Below the pieces are notes generated by a model. That model was given only the letters and a program-made list of their open reading frames with translations. It had not been told where the DNA came from and searched no databases. Made by a program: the position numbers and the translations under genes. DNA of 13,423 bases, from the NCBI GenBank assembly GCA_034433615.1, contig DAOUAJ010000281.1:1-13423 (forward strand), read 5' to 3'. Below are positions 6,973 to 13,423 of this stretch, in pieces; positions within the stretch are counted from its first letter, which is position 1, and the number at the start of each line of letters is the position of its first letter. The DNA is from DAOUAJ01 sp034433615. Its GTDB lineage: Bacteria; Chloroflexota; Anaerolineae; DUEN01.

Positions 6973-8145
6973 CTACTTCGCGCCGACGTCCTTTTGATAC
7001 CAGTCAAGAGCTCGGTCGAGGTCTTCTGCTTCAAGACGGCCTTGTATCCCCACCCGAAGGACGTGCTCAGCCAGCAAGCGCTCGGCCACTCGGACGGCCT
7101 CCCGTGGAAGCGGTCGCTTCAAATGGTGGACAATCTCGTCTTCTGCGTCTCGTAGCCCTGGTGTGGAGAACGCGTTAAAGCTGGAGAAGGCACCCTGGCT
7201 GGCCGCCCGCAACCGTTGCTGCAAAACCTCGACAAGCGAACTGGCATTCCATGATATGATAGCAAAATTAATCTGTGCTGTCAATAGAACAGGCGATCGC
7301 CTTTCCAATTCTAATTGATAAGAAAAGGGGAGAAACCCTTTCACAAAGACAGGACGGTTTGTCCACAGTTCCTCATATTCGACAAGTGGGGAAATCAGGG
7401 AAATCCCGACAGCGGGGTCCTTGAGAGTCAAAGGGTAGGCATCCACACCGTCAAGAAGGATAAAGATGGCCTCGTAAACGAGCGTATCGAGTAGTAATGT
7501 CATGAAGCTCTGCCAGCGTTGATCAGCGCCGAAGCCGGCCTGATCGGTGGACAGTGTCCTGATCAGAGTATCACAGAAGTTTCTGAGGCTGGCAGGGGAG
7601 GGAAGGGCGGGCAGCCGGGTAGCCGTAGGATCGAAGAACTCTACCAGCGGTTCAAGATCGCCAGCCTCGGCGAGTTGACTGAGAAGAAAGGCTAAATCGA
7701 AGCCCAGGTTGTGCTCCAACACGCCGCGAATCGCACGTCGAATTTCGGTGGGTTGCGTGAGGAAAGCGCGTGGCTGATACGCTAACTCGAGTAGAAGCTC
7801 GCCGGCGGCCGCCTGTAATAAGCTGGACAGGAATCGAGGGGATTCAGGAGGGAACCCAATGTCAGCCGGATCGGGCACACGGAAAACGATAGGGAAAATC
7901 TTGCGGCCATCCAGGCCAATACGGCAGGCACGTGCTAACCTGACCCGATGGGCACTCTTTCCCGCGCCCGGTTCAGCAAACAAGAGGGTGTGCTGTCGTG
8001 TCCACAGCTTTTCAAACGCACCTTGGTCAACGAGGTAGTCTGGCAGATGAGGATCTCGGCCAGCATCCAGCTCCCGAAAAGGATCAAACGCCAGCCCTAC
8101 TTCAGGCTGGCGTACAAATTGATCAATGAGCTTCTCAACATCCAT
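6973..8145 (-). CDS. P-loop ATPase, 390 residues
   Basis: A soluble NTPase with an entry motif FDPFRELDAGRDPHLPDY (20-37), Walker A AEPGAGKS (57-64) and Walker B IFILLDGVDAYP (227-238). A helix at 297-312 (ISWNASSLVEVLQQRL) resembles the segment before the sensor in related ATPases. The entry motif matches that of the membrane-anchored ATPase upstream (FNPFGPEQAELDPLLPDF), so the two are probably paralogous modules. There are no membrane segments or recognisable effector domain; the C-terminal 60 residues are helical. The ATG at 8145 has only a weak AGGGA ribosome site. A TATAAT box about 70 bases upstream and a terminator downstream suggest that it can be a separate transcript, although no terminator separates it from the gene upstream. 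Its exact role is unknown. Confidence 0.85.
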   Translation of the reverse strand: MDVEKLIDQFVRQPEVGLAFDPFRELDAGRDPHLPDYLVDQGAFEKLWTRQHTLLFAEPGAGKSAHRVRLARACRIGLDGRKIFPIVFRVPDPADIGFPPESPRFLSSLLQAAAGELLLELAYQPRAFLTQPTEIRRAIRGVLEHNLGFDLAFLLSQLAEAGDLEPLVEFFDPTATRLPALPSPASLRNFCDTLIRTLSTDQAGFGADQRWQSFMTLLLDTLVYEAIFILLDGVDAYPLTLKDPAVGISLISPLVEYEELWTNRPVFVKGFLPFSYQLELERRSPVLLTAQINFAIISWNASSLVEVLQQRLRAASQGAFSSFNAFSTPGLRDAEDEIVHHLKRPLPREAVRVAERLLAEHVLRVGIQGRLEAEDLDRALDWYQKDVGAK

Positions 8146-8212
8146 GTGAGTCCCTTGAGTGCCACAGCGAGTGTTACAGCCGCCAGAGTCCGAACGTCAA
8201 TTAAACAATCCC

Positions 8213-8218
8213 ATTATA
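8213..8218 (-). promoter_or_regulatory. Candidate promoter (TATAAT) of the 390-residue ATPase
   Basis: The minus strand contains a perfect -10 hexamer TATAAT about 68 bases before the start codon, in the 141-base gap (8146-8286). The -35 region at 16-18 bases upstream (around CTGCATG) matches the consensus poorly, so an activator or an alternative signal may be needed. A second, weaker pair (TTGACG near 8199, TGTAAC near 8177) lies closer to the gene. I see no terminator or small gene in this gap. Confidence 0.42.
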
Positions 8219-8286
8219 GCGATAAGGCACGACCCATGCAGCTAGCACTTAGGTCACGCTTTCCTCACAGACATCTCACACATTGC

Positions 8287-9666
8287 TCACGGGACGTTCA
8301 AACGGATCCCTTGATTGCGCTCTGTGATGATGAGCATTGGCTCCCCAGGCACTGGCTCAATTGCCTTACGCAGGCGCCACAATGCTGTATCCACTATTCC
8401 TCGATAATGCAGTGGTGACAAGGAGCCAGGGCTGGCAGGAAAGAGCGCCTGATACAGATCCTCTCGAGGGACGGCCCGACCTCGTTGTTGGTAAAGATAA
8501 CACAAAATATTCCATTCGGTGTCACTCAGCCCCCGGATGGTATGCCACCCAACCGTCACCGACCTTTCTGCTTCGTCTAGCAAAATGTGAGGGGGCTGGC
8601 GTCGCCGTATGATTTTCCATTCCTTCACGCTTAGTGGCCTTCGCTCAGCTACCGGCCGAGAAAGATAAACTGCAATGAGCGGGTGCACTGTGGCCAACCA
8701 GCCGCGCGGCGAATCGCCGCCCACTCGATACAGCCATTGCCAAAGCCCCGGAGCCTCACAGAGGGCGGGTAGAGAAAATTGCTCATAGCCCAGAGCTAAC
8801 GCCAAACGTCGGTCAATGATGTCTCGAAGCAGCCGGGTAGCCTCCGCCGAAGGCTCCTCAGATGGACCCCCTTCGTCTGTAATCCAGCGGAGCCAATACG
8901 AATCCAAACGCGCACGGGATATCGCTTCTGACTCAAAGATGACCTCCTGCAGCTCAATCGGCGCCATGATCTTATAAGTGCAGCCGGCCAGCTCAAACAC
9001 GGGGAGCGTGGACAGGAAGGCGCGCACCGATCTCTCAACCTCATCTGGGGCGACCGCCCACTGGGCTCCTAACCCATCCGCGATGATCCACACGCCCGCC
9101 ATGTTCACCCGGCGGAGTGCATGCACCAGTAAGCTCACAATCTGGGTGACAGGCGTGTCTGGGGAAGTGATGCTGGGTGTCTCTTGGGCCAGGACCTCCT
9201 TGAGTAACGCCTCGCCCTCTGGGCTAATCTCGGCTGCCAGCAGCATCGCACGCTCCGTTGTTGAGCCCAGGAGGGCGCGCCGGACAAACCAACGAAAGAT
9301 AGTCTGCACCGAGCCCATGGCCTGACGGTAACGTTGGGGGTCCTCTGCCAGCCAGCGGACCAGCGCCAGCCCTATCGCTTCAATCACTTGCTCGAATTGC
9401 GATCGAGCATCCCGCCACGGTGTCAGATCACCTACAGTTGGTGTGGGCTGCCAGAAGGCAACCAGGTATCGCCCTTGCGCTTGATGTGCCAGCGCCATAG
9501 CTACCGCCGATTTGCCGGAGCCTACATCACCGATAATGACGGCGGAGCGTCCAGACGCCATGAGTTCGAAGTCTGGCGGCGGCACGAAACAGTCAAGTAA
9601 CCACGGCTCCTGTTCGGCTTTCAGGCTATCAAAAGCCTCCAGCCCCAATGGCTCTCTTGAAGACAC
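8287..9666 (-). CDS. P-loop ATPase with C-terminal OmpR-type winged-helix output domain
   Basis: A 459-residue soluble fusion protein. The N-terminal NTPase domain has Walker A GDVGSGKS (46-53) and a Walker B-like strand GVWIIADGLG (191-200), which keeps one Asp but has Gly where its neighbours have Asp or Glu. GGDSPRG (316-322) sits where GxP-type switch motifs occur. Residues about 355-458 are a Trans_reg_C/OmpR-PhoB winged helix: LSDTEWNILCYLYQQRG, then a recognition-helix region VDTALWRLRKAIEP and the closing hairpin IITERNQGIRL. This domain normally binds DNA or contacts RNA polymerase. The start is a GTG directly after the TAA of the upstream gene (TAAGTG), with GGAGG four bases ahead, so the two are co-translated. 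It is probably the transcriptional output of the membrane ATPase, although protein-protein use of the winged helix is possible. Confidence 0.88.
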   Translation of the reverse strand: MSSREPLGLEAFDSLKAEQEPWLLDCFVPPPDFELMASGRSAVIIGDVGSGKSAVAMALAHQAQGRYLVAFWQPTPTVGDLTPWRDARSQFEQVIEAIGLALVRWLAEDPQRYRQAMGSVQTIFRWFVRRALLGSTTERAMLLAAEISPEGEALLKEVLAQETPSITSPDTPVTQIVSLLVHALRRVNMAGVWIIADGLGAQWAVAPDEVERSVRAFLSTLPVFELAGCTYKIMAPIELQEVIFESEAISRARLDSYWLRWITDEGGPSEEPSAEATRLLRDIIDRRLALALGYEQFSLPALCEAPGLWQWLYRVGGDSPRGWLATVHPLIAVYLSRPVAERRPLSVKEWKIIRRRQPPHILLDEAERSVTVGWHTIRGLSDTEWNILCYLYQQRGRAVPREDLYQALFPASPGSLSPLHYRGIVDTALWRLRKAIEPVPGEPMLIITERNQGIRLNVP

Positions 9667-12078
9667 TTATCCTCCGCTCACAGCAGCTTCTACGTCATCT
9701 TCGATCACACGAGTACAGCCAGTTTCTGTTAGCCGCGAGAGAAGGCGATTTCCGAGCTGGATCATACATCGTGGATTCCCGGAACTACGTTTGATCAGCA
9801 AAGCCTCAGGATCACCCGAACGCGGATCGCAGATTTCAGAGAAAGCAAAGGATCCTGTAGTGCGGAATCGGACATCCAACAAGGCCCGGAGTTGCTCGTC
9901 CGACCAAGTCAGGTCGAAATGTTCGATCCATTTCGGAACCTCCCAATAATCTTTGATCTGATCAAGCAACAACACTTTCAGGTAGATTCGCTGTTGAGCC
10001 AGCGGCACTGCCAGCTCAATCAGCGAGCGCATGTTATCGGCTGCCATAGGCCAATGAACCTGTTTCGATGACAGTTCCAAATCCACGATCAGGTAAGCGT
10101 GCTCCAGAGTAGGCGGAACCGTCTGGCCTAACAATCGAACACGCTCATGCTCTGACCAACGACCATCTCCTGTGATCGTCTGCGCTTCTGCTCGCACACG
10201 ATCAAGGACAGCATCGCTCTCAACCCCTTCTTTGCGCAGAACAGCCAGGAGTGCTTCCGCTGTGCCGTAATGACACAACAAAAGCATCAGGACAGCCGTA
10301 CGGTAGGAGGGGAAGACGCCGAAGGGGTACGGGTTCAGGGCCAGGAAACGCGCGTGATAGGCTGCGAAAGCAGATTCGATTACGTCCAGCCAATCGCCAC
10401 GCGTCATAGGGACGTCCAGCCTGTAACCTGTAACAGGATAGATGGCGAAAGCCTTGTCATCAGACGGCCCCTCACCTGGCCGACGCTGCGCCAGCAGCAT
10501 TGCCGTCGCAGTCTTGCCGGTCCCTTCAGCACCGAAAGCGATCGCTGGCCGAGGCGAAGCCATCCTCTTTACGAAGTCCAGGGACGCGAAGTCGGGTAGA
10601 AGCGGATCCAGCTCTGCTTGCTCCGGGCCAAAGGGATTGAACCGCAATTCGAGTCTACGCTCGCGTTTAAGGTGTTCAGAAAGTTTCCGAAAACCCTCGG
10701 TATCTTCAGGGCGCCGTTCTGGCCATAAGCAAGGCCATTGCAGCCGACCCTGGAGCACGTTATCCGTCTGGCTGATCAACCAGGCGGTTTGTTTCCACCC
10801 TTTTCCCTCAGCCTGCCGTGTGAGTTTGTCCCTGGCGTTTTTTACCGGTGTCGAATCCCATATCAAGCGGCCATCATCGGGGGTAGCTATCCAGGGATCT
10901 AACGTGGGCTTCAGTTGGCTTTGGCAGATCTCATCCGATGTCGCTTGATCGGCCAATCCTTCCAACCAATGACCAAAAAGCTCATACACCGTGTTTTGAA
11001 CTGTCTGATCGCCTCGCCGATGTGCCTCCAGCAAGGCCTCAGCATCCGGCCTGGCAGCAGACCACGCGCCTCCTTTGCGCAAGCTCGCGTAGCGCCGCAA
11101 CCAATCAGGAGCAGCCTCCTGCCAGGCGTCCTGTAATCGCTGTCTGGCCTCCTCGATGTCCCAGGGGAAGTCCCGTTGATCGTGTAACGTCTCATACAGT
11201 ATCAAGGCAGCAAAGGGGTCTTGATCCACTTTCAATTTCAGTTGTGCTAGCGCTTGACTGATGACTGTTTCACGCTCGCGTCGTCTGTGCTCTTCTTCCT
11301 GCTGTTGCCTGCGCGCTTCTTCTTCCCGTTGTCTGCGCTCTTCAGCCTGTCGTTGAAGGGTCTGCGTGACGACGGCGCCCACGATGATCGCCAACAGTGC
11401 GGCCGCGACCCCGGTGGGGTCTGTTGCTAATGCAAGAAACCTACGCCCCAAAACCATGTATCGGTTCTCTACCCAGATCATTGGTGTAGCCAACGCTAAT
11501 ATTCCCTGGCTAGGGTCATTAAGCGCCCTGGCCGTAATGCTTACCACACCTGAGCTCGTTGCAGAGGCAGGCTCCAGGTAGAACACGACTGGCGTTCCGG
11601 GCACCGACGCTGGTGTCACCTGTACTCTATTCAAAGCAGCGAGCCCCTCAGCGTTAACCAGGTTCGCCCAGCCCCTTTTGATCTCCATGTTTAATTCATA
11701 GATCCGGGCCGGCGGTATGATGGTTATGGGGGCCGATGGTTGCACACTGGTTGTAGTGATAACTACGGTGGCTGTTAGGGAGGCCTCCAACACCCATATG
11801 GCGATTGAAGGCTTCTGCGGGGTGGGCAACCCCGGGTTAATCCGTTCTGGATAGGCTACGATCAAGTGGTCGTTTGAGCCTGGGATCGCGGCGGTTGCCA
11901 GGAGTTGCCTGGGCGAGGAGACCTCGCAGGAAAACAGAAGTGTCTGAGTGATCCAGGCAATTGCCACATAGCCTAACGCCAGCCAAAGCACATGTGCGGT
12001 GAGCCAACGTCCAAGCCGATATCGGGCCCCAGATTTGCCCGTTTGGGCATCAAGCTGAGTCTCGGTGGGATGTTTCAT
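9667..12078 (-). CDS. Membrane-anchored sensor ATPase: external domain, coiled coil, P-loop domain
   Basis: An 803-residue protein with a clear order. There is a short cytoplasmic start, a first membrane helix (about 26-50, VLWLALGYVAIAWITQTLLF), an external beta-rich domain (about 51-213) and a second membrane helix (about 214-240, VAAALLAIIVGAVV). A highly charged coiled coil (243-275, runs of Arg, Glu, Gln), a helical region, and a P-loop ATPase domain follow. The ATPase has the entry motif FNPFGPEQAELDPLLPDF (480-497), Walker A GAEGTGKT (516-523), Walker B AYLIVDLE (661-668) and a closing SSGNPR (765-770). The design implies that an outside or membrane-stress signal passes through the coiled coil to the nucleotide switch. 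GGGAGG lies five bases before the ATG. Its stop abuts the GTG of the ATPase-winged-helix gene, its probable partner. The external domain matches nothing I can name. Confidence 0.88.
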   Translation of the reverse strand: MKHPTETQLDAQTGKSGARYRLGRWLTAHVLWLALGYVAIAWITQTLLFSCEVSSPRQLLATAAIPGSNDHLIVAYPERINPGLPTPQKPSIAIWVLEASLTATVVITTTSVQPSAPITIIPPARIYELNMEIKRGWANLVNAEGLAALNRVQVTPASVPGTPVVFYLEPASATSSGVVSITARALNDPSQGILALATPMIWVENRYMVLGRRFLALATDPTGVAAALLAIIVGAVVTQTLQRQAEERRQREEEARRQQQEEEHRRRERETVISQALAQLKLKVDQDPFAALILYETLHDQRDFPWDIEEARQRLQDAWQEAAPDWLRRYASLRKGGAWSAARPDAEALLEAHRRGDQTVQNTVYELFGHWLEGLADQATSDEICQSQLKPTLDPWIATPDDGRLIWDSTPVKNARDKLTRQAEGKGWKQTAWLISQTDNVLQGRLQWPCLWPERRPEDTEGFRKLSEHLKRERRLELRFNPFGPEQAELDPLLPDFASLDFVKRMASPRPAIAFGAEGTGKTATAMLLAQRRPGEGPSDDKAFAIYPVTGYRLDVPMTRGDWLDVIESAFAAYHARFLALNPYPFGVFPSYRTAVLMLLLCHYGTAEALLAVLRKEGVESDAVLDRVRAEAQTITGDGRWSEHERVRLLGQTVPPTLEHAYLIVDLELSSKQVHWPMAADNMRSLIELAVPLAQQRIYLKVLLLDQIKDYWEVPKWIEHFDLTWSDEQLRALLDVRFRTTGSFAFSEICDPRSGDPEALLIKRSSGNPRCMIQLGNRLLSRLTETGCTRVIEDDVEAAVSGG

Positions 12079-12114
12079 CGCCGCCTCCCGCCGTGCACTG
12101 TTGCGTCAGACCTC

Positions 12115-12120
12115 ATTTTA
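12115..12120 (-). promoter_or_regulatory. Candidate promoter of the membrane ATPase operon
   Basis: A -10-like TAAAAT lies 37 bases before the start codon on the minus strand. The best -35 match (CTGATA, four of six) is 19 bases upstream, which is slightly long. Another -10-like hexamer, TACAAT (12213-12208), lies farther upstream without a good -35. Either could serve; neither is strong. Confidence 0.35.
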
Positions 12121-12141
12121 GCACAACGCATCGCGAGCCTA

Positions 12142-12261
12142 TCAGGGGATCAGCCTCAACACCCGGGCCAGGAATTCCAGGGCATTCTGGTTCAGAAACA
12201 CAACGGTATTGTACCCTCCGTTCGACCGGTGCTGCCCCCAGGGACTGTCGTTTATTTCCAC
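12142..12261 (-). CDS. Possible 39-residue protein between the URO-D gene and the membrane ATPase gene
   Basis: A GTG at 12261-12259 follows GGGAGGG (12275-12269) at seven bases and opens a 39-codon frame that ends in TGA at 12142. The product begins MEINDSPWGQHRSNGGYN and ends in a hydrophobic, amphipathic-looking helix (ALEFLARVLRLIP). Codon choice looks gene-like (CTG, GCC, GTG rich). The same frame stays open upstream into the URO-D gene, so the stretch could also be the 3' tail of a decayed gene. I do not recognise it; there are no cysteines or membrane segment. Part of its ribosome site is in the hairpin that follows the URO-D gene. Confidence 0.35.
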   Translation of the reverse strand: MEINDSPWGQHRSNGGYNTVVFLNQNALEFLARVLRLIP

Positions 12262-12270
12262 GCTACAACC

Positions 12271-12302
12271 CTCCCGCGAGCGGTGATCAGAACCCGCGGG
12301 AA
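12271..12302 (-). other. Hairpin after the URO-D gene, possible weak terminator
   Basis: TCCCGCG (12272-12278) pairs perfectly with CGCGGGA (12295-12301) around a 16-base loop, 11 bases after the URO-D stop. The minus strand continues GGGTTGTAGC, so there is no real T-run. It could be a weak or rho-assisted terminator, or a structure that hides the ribosome site of the following small frame. Confidence 0.4.
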
Positions 12303-12311
12303 GGTTACCGC

Positions 12312-13423
12312 CTACTGCAGCGGATACCGTCCGTACTCCCGCACCGCCTCGTACAGCGCCAACAGGTTCGCTACTGGCACTCGGGCCTGCACGTTGTGGA
12401 TCGTATTGAAGACGAACCCCCCGCCCGGCCCGAAGATGCGGATGCGCTCCCGCACCTCGGCCCGCACCTGCTCCGGCGTGCCGAAGGGGAGCGTGCGCTG
12501 CGTGTCCACCCCGCCGCCCCAAAAGACGATGCGATCCCCATAACGCTCCTTCAACTGGCGCGGGTCCATCTCCGCCGCGGAGGTTTGTACCGGATTGAGG
12601 ATGTCGAAGCCAGCTTCGATGAAATCAGGGATCAGCGCCGCTACTGAGCCGCACGAGTGGATGAAAGTCTTCCACGACGTGTGCTGGTGAATCCAGTCAT
12701 TGAGCTGCTTGTGGAACGGCTGATAGAGCTCTCGATAGGTCTGTGGGGAGATGAACGGCCCGATCTGCATCCCAAAGTCCGTGCCGGTTACGAATACGGC
12801 GGTCACGCGGTCACCTACGACCTGGTACAACTTTTCCAGATTGGCCAGGGCGATCTCGCACTGCCGCTCGAAGACGCGATAGACGTAATCCCGCCGCGTC
12901 ACCGTGCTCATGTACCACTCGGCGACGTCGCGGATGCCCTTGGGATACTTGAGCCAGGGCGCGGGCACCAGCGCGATGTCGCCAAAGCCGGTGCCGCCGA
13001 AGTTGGCCAGGATGGCCTTGTCGGTCTCGGTGTATAGCCGCTCGGCCTCGCGCTGGAAATAGGCCAGGTCCTCGTCGGAGATCGGCGTGAATTCTTCCAG
13101 GTTGTCCTCGGGGTTTAGCCTGGACTCATCAATCGGCGGCTGGCGGATGATGGTGTCAAAGTAAAAGCCACCCTTGGGCATGCGGCCACTGGGCGGGGCC
13201 GAGCGATCCCCCTCCGGGTACATCAGGATGTCGCCGTTAGGCTCTGGCTCGGTGTTGAACCCTTCAGGTACCAGCACGGGCGTGCCGTCAAAAAGGGTCC
13301 ACGGCTTCCACCCCTCGTTTCTGAACCCAAACAGCGTCTTGGGGGCTGTCAGCGGGACCATGTCTACGCCCAGCGTGTCCATCAGGTCGGGCTTGATTTC
13401 CCCCAGCATCTGGTACGGCTCGA
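12312..13423 (-). CDS. URO-D-fold protein (methylcobamide:CoM methyltransferase-like), N-terminus outside window
   Basis: This frame is open to the right edge. The residues before the first internal Met read EPYQMLGEIKPDL, a normal interior of this family, so the true start lies outside. It belongs to the uroporphyrinogen decarboxylase (HemE)/MtaA-MtbA superfamily. FIHSCGSV (about residues 249-256 of the visible part) carries the His-x-Cys pair used for zinc in the methyltransferase branch and absent from true HemE. The family's closing region GGGFVFNTIHNVQA is present. No Cys follows the His-x-Cys motif, so the third zinc ligand would have to be another residue such as the later His. Such proteins often serve in methyl-group or demethylation chemistry with corrinoids. 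The gene is probably unrelated to the ATPase block and is separated from it by about 230 bases. Confidence 0.85.
   Translation of the reverse strand, partial: EPYQMLGEIKPDLMDTLGVDMVPLTAPKTLFGFRNEGWKPWTLFDGTPVLVPEGFNTEPEPNGDILMYPEGDRSAPPSGRMPKGGFYFDTIIRQPPIDESRLNPEDNLEEFTPISDEDLAYFQREAERLYTETDKAILANFGGTGFGDIALVPAPWLKYPKGIRDVAEWYMSTVTRRDYVYRVFERQCEIALANLEKLYQVVGDRVTAVFVTGTDFGMQIGPFISPQTYRELYQPFHKQLNDWIHQHTSWKTFIHSCGSVAALIPDFIEAGFDILNPVQTSAAEMDPRQLKERYGDRIVFWGGGVDTQRTLPFGTPEQVRAEVRERIRIFGPGGGFVFNTIHNVQARVPVANLLALYEAVREYGRYPLQ

Noticed and set aside
5755..7155. Several plus-strand open frames of 177-240 codons opposite the ATPase genes.
   Set aside because: They mirror well-supported minus-strand genes, cross the terminator at 6882-6923, and show no domain or motif.
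1..13423. CRISPR arrays, insertion sequences, attachment sites.
   Set aside because: I found no regularly spaced direct repeats, no transposase or integrase frame and no terminal inverted repeats. The only tandem repeat is the in-frame pair in the radical SAM gene.

Overview
The window is 13.4 kb of moderately GC-rich bacterial DNA in which every convincing gene lies on the minus strand, so it reads from right to left. Strong AGGAGG ribosome sites, rho-independent terminators, a cobamide-type URO-D methyltransferase-like gene and several large P-loop signalling ATPases together suggest a free-living bacterium, possibly Chloroflexota (Anaerolineae-like). That placement is inferred from protein style; there is no marker gene here.

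Layout in transcription order. (1) At the right edge is a URO-D-fold protein whose N-terminus lies outside the window (12312-13423). (2) A gap of about 230 bases follows. It holds a hairpin, a possible 39-codon gene with a good ribosome site, and a candidate promoter. (3) Next is a two-gene unit. The first gene encodes a membrane-anchored ATPase (two membrane segments around an external domain, a coiled coil, then a cytoplasmic P-loop domain; 9667-12078). The second begins on the base after its stop codon and encodes a soluble P-loop ATPase with a C-terminal OmpR-type winged helix (8287-9666). (4) After 141 bases with a TATAAT box comes a 390-residue P-loop ATPase (6973-8145), which ends in a clear terminator (6882-6923). 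(5) A tight four-gene operon follows: a 419-residue P-loop ATPase (5588-6847), a 1025-residue STAND ATPase with TPR-like repeats (2471-5548), a GNAT acetyltransferase (1956-2474) and a radical SAM/SPASM protein (463-1959). The last three overlap by four bases each, and the operon ends in a perfect-stem terminator (401-438). (6) Beyond it are a 42-codon single-span membrane protein (140-268) and a possible start of another gene running off the left edge.

The notable content is the block 463-12078: five different P-loop ATPases side by side, one with a membrane sensor, one with a DNA-binding output domain and one with a TPR scaffold, ending in two peptide- or protein-modifying enzymes. The radical SAM protein begins with two near-identical 24-residue Cys-Asp-rich repeats (CACPDDG), which look like a built-in substrate or precursor peptide ahead of an RRE-like domain. 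A reasonable reading, which is inference, is a sensor-ATPase signalling or conflict system whose output includes peptide modification. It is loosely comparable to the actinobacterial FxSxx-COOH systems (radical SAM/SPASM plus STAND-TPR), but with different components.
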